Shown: piece by piece, positions 59,978 to 64,000 of the stretch
Position numbering within the stretch: the first letter of the stretch is position 1
How the letters are laid out: each line of letters starts with the position of its first letter
Assembly: GCA_038118725.1 (NCBI GenBank)
Contig: JAYOIK010000019.1
Span: 1-64,000 of the forward strand
DNA from: JADHLJ01 sp038118725
GTDB lineage: Bacteria > Pseudomonadota > Alphaproteobacteria > Thalassobaculales > Thalassobaculaceae
DNA length: 64,000 bases
Direction of reading: 5' to 3'
Position numbers and translations under genes: made by a program
The notes under the pieces: model-generated
What the model was told of the DNA's origin: nothing
Database searches by the model: none
What the model saw: the letters and a program-made list of their open reading frames with translations, nothing else

Positions 59978-60343
59978 GTGCCTAAGGAATTGGGAGGCGA
60001 TCGCCAAAGAAAGAATATAATGATCGGGCCGCGCCGAACGAGCGTTAGTTTGGAAGACCGAGTGTGGGACGGGTTGGTCGATATCTGCCGTCGCGAAGAA
60101 CTGAGTATTGATGATCTTTGTACGAGAGTTAACGAACGACGTCTGGCTTCCAGTCTTTCATCCTCGCTCCGGGTCTTTCAACTTACCTATTTTCGGATCA
60201 TCGTGGAGAATGCCGAAAGGTTGTTGAGCCGTCGCCCGACCGACGGTTTCGCGCATCCTCCTCAAACCGCGTTTCCAAGTCCATTGGAAGTGGCGCTTGA
60301 ACGATTTTCGACGGATCAGAAACGATTCAGCGGCGAAAACTAA
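59978..60343 (+). CDS. Ribbon-helix-helix domain protein with C-terminal extension
   Basis: A 121-residue protein; RRTSVSLEDRVWDGLVDICR then REELSIDDLCTRVNERR and SSLRVFQLTYFRIIVE match the same ribbon-helix-helix family as the gene at 8363-8584, with a further 40 residues at the end. The start is GTG at 59978 with AGGAG six bases upstream; an ATG at 60020 is the alternative. Likely DNA-binding, target unknown. Confidence 0.78.
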   Translation: MPKELGGDRQRKNIMIGPRRTSVSLEDRVWDGLVDICRREELSIDDLCTRVNERRLASSLSSSLRVFQLTYFRIIVENAERLLSRRPTDGFAHPPQTAFPSPLEVALERFSTDQKRFSGEN

Positions 60344-60367
60344 GGCCGCGAACCAAAGGCGCTGGGC

Positions 60368-61240
60368 CTACCATTTCAGCGCGTCAATCACATGGTCCGG
60401 CCTCGCGCCGAACGTTGATTCCATCGTTTCGAGCTTCGAGAACGCGATGTTTTCCTTGCCGTCCAGCAATCCATGCACGCCGGACGCGACGAGCAGAGAG
60501 CGATATCCTATGCTATTCGCGCCCAGGATGTCGGTCTCCAGATTGTCCCCGACCATGAGAATCCTCTGGCGATCAGTGATCCCCAATATCTCGGCGCAAC
60601 GTCGAAAGACCAAGTCATGTGGCTTGCCGATATGAACCACGGAGCCGCCCAGCGCACTGTACCTTTCCGCGAGCGCGCCGGCGCAAATTAGCCGGTCACC
60701 ACCCTGCGGGACGGTTTTATCCGGATTGGCGCATAGCATGGGCAGCCCGCGCGCCACGCCCTCTTGCAATCGCTCCTCGTAATCGTCGAGCGTTTCTGGA
60801 GGATGATTCGGGCCGGCGTTCAAAATCCAATCCGCCTCCGAGACGGATTTCACGATTCCAGCGTGGCCTGGAGGCAAGGTATCGGGAAACCGATCCGGAC
60901 CCGTGAGATAGACCGGGCCCTTGAACGGCGCCAGTTCGGGAAGCGTGCCGGCGGACAGTTGGAAATGGGTTTCACCACCAGAGGTGACGATGCCGTCATG
61001 AAAATCCGCTTCCAAACCGATCCTCGCGAGCCTTTCGCCGACGATGGAGGGAAGCTGCGGCGAATTCGATAGAAAGACGATGCGTTTCTCCAGCCGTCGC
61101 AAGCCTTCGAACACTTTCACGACATTGGGGAAGACCTGTCCGCCATCATAGACCGTCCCCCAGACGTCGAAGATGAAGCCGTCATGGAGATCCGCGATGG
61201 CGCGTAGACCGGTCAAGGCGTCACGCTCACCACCGTTCAT
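60368..61240 (-). CDS. HAD-superfamily hydrolase, TIGR01459 type
   Basis: A 290-residue phosphatase of the NagD-like class IIA HAD group. The nucleophile is in FIFDVWGTVYDGG (about Asp24), VFLSNSPQLPS is motif II, and ILMVGDNLETDILGAN is motif IV. TIGR01459 members are common in alphaproteobacteria, with unknown substrate. Its ATG shares one base with the stop of the EAL gene (TGATG), so the two are coupled. Confidence 0.9.
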   Translation of the reverse strand: MNGGERDALTGLRAIADLHDGFIFDVWGTVYDGGQVFPNVVKVFEGLRRLEKRIVFLSNSPQLPSIVGERLARIGLEADFHDGIVTSGGETHFQLSAGTLPELAPFKGPVYLTGPDRFPDTLPPGHAGIVKSVSEADWILNAGPNHPPETLDDYEERLQEGVARGLPMLCANPDKTVPQGGDRLICAGALAERYSALGGSVVHIGKPHDLVFRRCAEILGITDRQRILMVGDNLETDILGANSIGYRSLLVASGVHGLLDGKENIAFSKLETMESTFGARPDHVIDALKW

Positions 61241-62472
61241 CAGGACCCTCCAGCCGTGGGACGCGGCTCGCCGAACAGATATCCTTGACCGAAATCGATA
61301 TTGAGATCCAGGAGGTCCAACAGCATTTCCTCGGTTTCGATTTTCTCGACAATCATGTACATCGCCTCGCGGTCAAGCGCTCCCTTCAGGGCGCGCATAT
61401 TCAGCAGTGGTGTCTCACCACGCGCCATTTCATGCAGGAGATGGGCATCGATCTTGATGAACTTGAAACCCTGACTGGCGAGTTTCGGGATGTCGAGATC
61501 GAACTCGCCGAGTTGATCGACGGAGAAACGGAACCCAAGGCCGGCCAGCCTCTGTAGGCTGGTTTGGACATCGTAACTCGGGCTTCGCACGGTGGCGTGA
61601 CTGAATTCGAACACGAGACTTTCGGCCAAGTGCTGGTTGGCGGCCATGAAATCGATGAAATCGGTGAAAAAGTCGACATCCGTCAGCGTGGCATCGGAGA
61701 TGTTGCAAAAAAACGCCACATCCAAATGGTCACGCCGGGCTCGTCGCACGAGCTGTACGCAACGGAACAGCAGCAGGTTATCGACGGCCGTGATCAACCC
61801 GGCCTCGGCCGCGACGAATAGATATTGTTCGGGGCGTATGACGTGACCGTCTTCGTCGGTGATGCGCGAGAAGCACTCGTAGTAAACACGCTTGCGTTGG
61901 GGTAGCCGAACCGTCGGTTGCAGGTAAAGCTGGACCGTGTCCTCCTTCAACGCTTTTTCGAGATAACGCAGGATCGCGTCGTCGTCGTAGTGCCGCATGG
62001 GTTCGGGGTGGACCCATGTCTCCGCCTCGTCGACCTCCTTGGCTTGCGCGCCCTCGGTGTTGGATTTTACGGCTTGCTCGGATGGGGCGGGCAGTTCCCG
62101 GTCCGGCGGCGACGCCGTGGGTGACGCGCCCGATCGCTTGTCGTTGAACTGTCCCATCAGGCCTTGCAGGACCTTGATTTCGGCAACCACCGCGTCGGTA
62201 TCGGGAATGCCGTCCAATTGATCGCGAACCCAGGCCAGCTCCTCGCGAACCGCGTCCAATTCAAGTTTCAATCCTTCCAACTCGCTGGACACCCGCCGCG
62301 GGTGGTCGGACGCGACTCGATTCCGGATGCCCGTCACAATGACCGCGCCAATAACCGCCGTCAGCCCGGCGACCGCCCAGCCCGGAACACCGATGTTCGG
62401 GAGCATCCATTCGGACCCAAGCCCAAGCCCGATCCCGAGAACGGTAACCGCGATAAGCAGACCCCAATACAC
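61240..62472 (-). CDS. Degenerate EAL-domain membrane protein, TipF-like
   Basis: A 410-residue protein with two N-terminal membrane helices (about 2-22 and 29-47), a coiled coil (about 58-110), a Pro/Ser linker and a C-terminal EAL-like domain. The signature EAL reads ECF (Glu199), and DDFGTG reads VDQLGEF, so key metal ligands are missing while FIKID and FGQGYLFGEP remain. It should bind c-di-GMP at most rather than cut it. Layout matches TipF, the polar flagellum-positioning factor of Caulobacter. The start is GTG. Confidence 0.83.
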   Translation of the reverse strand: MYWGLLIAVTVLGIGLGLGSEWMLPNIGVPGWAVAGLTAVIGAVIVTGIRNRVASDHPRRVSSELEGLKLELDAVREELAWVRDQLDGIPDTDAVVAEIKVLQGLMGQFNDKRSGASPTASPPDRELPAPSEQAVKSNTEGAQAKEVDEAETWVHPEPMRHYDDDAILRYLEKALKEDTVQLYLQPTVRLPQRKRVYYECFSRITDEDGHVIRPEQYLFVAAEAGLITAVDNLLLFRCVQLVRRARRDHLDVAFFCNISDATLTDVDFFTDFIDFMAANQHLAESLVFEFSHATVRSPSYDVQTSLQRLAGLGFRFSVDQLGEFDLDIPKLASQGFKFIKIDAHLLHEMARGETPLLNMRALKGALDREAMYMIVEKIETEEMLLDLLDLNIDFGQGYLFGEPRPTAGGS

Positions 62473-62495
62473 CCGCGAGAGCCCCTTTCACCGGT

Positions 62496-63584
62496 TTAAT
62501 CGACGGTTGATTCCGCCCAGCGTTCCGCGTCGACGCCTACGATTTGCCGCACCGTCTCGTGGCCGTCGGTCCGCAATCGTGTGCCAAGGCCTTCGGTGAT
62601 CGCGCGGAACAACCCTGGCCCTTTATATATCAAAGCGGTGTAAAGCTGCACCAAACTGGCGCCCGCCCGCAGTTTCGCGTAAGCGGAATCGGGTCCGTCG
62701 ACGCCCCCGGCGCCAATGACCGGCAATCTGCCCTCGGCGGCGAGATACGTCCATGCCAGCACCTTGGTCGAAAGATTAAACAAGGGTGCGCCGCTGAGGC
62801 CGCCTGCTTCGGCCTTGTTTGGGCTCGCGAGGCTGTCGGGGCGGCCGAGAGTGGTGTTGGCGACGATGATCCCGGACACCCCATTGGCGACGCTGATCTC
62901 GACGATCTCGCGGACCAGGTCGCGGGAGATATCCGGAGCAATCTTCAAGAGCAGGGGAACATGGCGTTCGACGCCGGCGCCCTCGTCACGGGCCTGAATG
63001 ACGGCGCCGAGCAGTTTATCAAGTTGATCCGCGGCCTGTAGGTCGCGAAGTCCGGGCGTGTTCGGCGACGAAACATTGACCGTCAGATAGTCGGCCAAGG
63101 GAGCGGCGCGCGCCACGGCGACCGCGAAGTCGCCCGCCTGATCGTCGGAATCCTTGTTGATCCCGACATTGACGCCGAGGATGCCAGCGCTCCGGTCGCG
63201 ACCAACGAGCCGGCTCAGCCCGATATCCAAACCGTCATTGTTGAAGCCATAGCGGTTGATGGCGGCCTGGTCCTCCGATAGTCGAAACACCCGCGGCTTC
63301 GGGTTTCCCGCCTGCGGTCGGGGCGTGAGGGTGCCGATCTCAACGAACCCGCATCCCAAGTCGAGGAGTGGGCGCCACGCTTCGGCGCTTTTGTCGAAGC
63401 CGGCGGCGAGACCGACCGGATTCGGAAACTCAAGTCCGAAAATCTCGGTTCTAAGCGCCGGGTCGGAACCCGGTAGAGGACCGCGCGGGACCAGGCCGAG
63501 CTTCAACGTCTGTATCGCAAGGCGGTGCGCTTGCTCGGGGTCCACCAGCCTAATCAGCGGCATCATCAAATCAGTTAGCGGCAT
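62496..63584 (-). CDS. pyrD: Dihydroorotate dehydrogenase (quinone)
   Basis: A 362-residue class 2, membrane-linked enzyme of pyrimidine synthesis. The amphipathic N-terminus DPEQAHRLAIQTLKLGLVP binds the membrane; GLEFPNPVGLAAGFDKSAEA, the FMN-site TVNVSSPNTPGLRDLQ with catalytic Ser, and VIGAGGVDGPDSAYAKL follow. It lies 7 bp after the DUF952 gene. Confidence 0.95.
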   Translation of the reverse strand: MPLTDLMMPLIRLVDPEQAHRLAIQTLKLGLVPRGPLPGSDPALRTEIFGLEFPNPVGLAAGFDKSAEAWRPLLDLGCGFVEIGTLTPRPQAGNPKPRVFRLSEDQAAINRYGFNNDGLDIGLSRLVGRDRSAGILGVNVGINKDSDDQAGDFAVAVARAAPLADYLTVNVSSPNTPGLRDLQAADQLDKLLGAVIQARDEGAGVERHVPLLLKIAPDISRDLVREIVEISVANGVSGIIVANTTLGRPDSLASPNKAEAGGLSGAPLFNLSTKVLAWTYLAAEGRLPVIGAGGVDGPDSAYAKLRAGASLVQLYTALIYKGPGLFRAITEGLGTRLRTDGHETVRQIVGVDAERWAESTVD

Positions 63585-63591
63585 CGCGGTG

Positions 63592-63945
63592 CTAGACGTC
63601 CTTCATAGCGGGAAAGACGTGCTCGCCGTTCTCACCGAGGGGGAGATCAAACTCGGCCACGACCGCGTCGGTGGGGAGCGGTCCATAGAGATGCGGGAAC
63701 ATCTGCCCGCCGCGGGAAGGTTCCCAGCGAAGTGGCGCGCCGAGTTTCCGGGCGTCGACCTCAAGCAGCACCAGCCCGGTTTCGCCCACGCGATGCTTGC
63801 GCGCGCTTTCGACAACCTGGCTCGCGGTGGAGAAGTGGAGGAAACCGTCGGCGGTATCCTCCGCCGAGCCCTGGTAGGAGCCTGATGTCTTGGCGCGGTC
63901 CCAATCGGCGCGCCGTGATAGGTGGTAAATCCAGCGTTTGTTCAT
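63592..63945 (-). CDS. DUF952 domain-containing protein
   Basis: A 117-residue protein, IYHLSRRADWDRAKTSGSYQ then GFLHFSTASQVVESARKH and MFPHLYGPLPTDAVVAEFDL, matching DUF952 along its length. The fold is related to ADP-ribosyltransferase-like domains but no activity is proven. Pairing with pyrD is common in this group. The 55 bp beyond its start hold no further gene and probably carry its promoter. Confidence 0.9.
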   Translation of the reverse strand: MNKRWIYHLSRRADWDRAKTSGSYQGSAEDTADGFLHFSTASQVVESARKHRVGETGLVLLEVDARKLGAPLRWEPSRGGQMFPHLYGPLPTDAVVAEFDLPLGENGEHVFPAMKDV

Positions 63946-64000
63946 GTCTGGACACTACGTCCGACCTTCGATGGGATCAAAGGAAATTGGCGCGACGATG

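Overview
The window reads as chromosomal DNA of a high-GC (roughly 60 percent), free-living, aerobic alphaproteobacterium, most likely of the Rhodospirillales type. The call rests on gene content: the ChvI/ChvG two-component pair followed by a short HPr kinase, RapZ and an incomplete PTS; pckA nearby; a GapR (DUF2312) gene; a Mic60/mitofilin homologue and HemY behind hemC-hemD; three-gene pnt transhydrogenase; alpha-type CtaA; and a TipF-like degenerate EAL protein. No rRNA, tRNA or CRISPR array was seen. Many genes use GTG or TTG starts and 4-bp ATGA/GTGA couplings, which I used to choose starts.

Layout. 1-9945: housekeeping and small-metabolism genes (partial PPK2, 2-hydroxyacid dehydrogenase with DUF924, TauE permease, RutE-like reductase, a 1199-residue AsmA protein, a uracil-5 RNA methyltransferase with a ribbon-helix-helix gene). 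9946-15271: an accessory island that looks like a decayed prophage: S24-type repressor, an extremely AT-rich control region, DUF6362 protein, two rho-independent terminators, a methyltransferase, a lipoprotein/holin-like pair, and a large unknown gene broken by one frameshift and one amber codon. 15274-17815: small envelope proteins.

18025-34796: the conserved alphaproteobacterial block pckA / chvI-chvG-hprK-rapZ-EIIA(Man)-HPr-EI / ahcY, which links envelope and acid stress signalling, PTS phosphorylation state and gluconeogenesis. Here it is split by about 6.3 kb of accessory genes between ptsI and ahcY: a PhyH dioxygenase pseudogene with three lesions, an aminotransferase-FkbM-glycosyltransferase operon, and an aminotransferase-ureohydrolase-GNAT operon. 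34863-39014: an exporter, a CoA-thioester-type flavin monooxygenase, a class III CoA-transferase and a gamma-butyrobetaine-type dioxygenase, suggesting a small catabolic cluster.

39045-50768: tyrosine phosphatase, hisS, GapR, small genes, gpsA-tsaD divergent from hemC-hemD-Mic60-HemY, and an unknown protein. 50761-53833: pntA1-pntA2-pntB. 53834-54259: a gene-free stretch that is almost exactly a 268-bp inverted-repeat element with CTAG ends (MITE-like). 54260-64000: lipoprotein, dtd, mlaA, ctaA, a deacylase, rpmB, an Lrp regulator, a second ribbon-helix-helix gene, a HAD phosphatase with the EAL protein, and pyrD with DUF952.

The items most worth following are the inverted-repeat element, the broken genes at 13585-15271 and 19454-20309, the AT-rich island with its repressor, the accessory insertion into the ChvGI-PTS-ahcY block, and two genes without a normal start codon (16199 and 39635).
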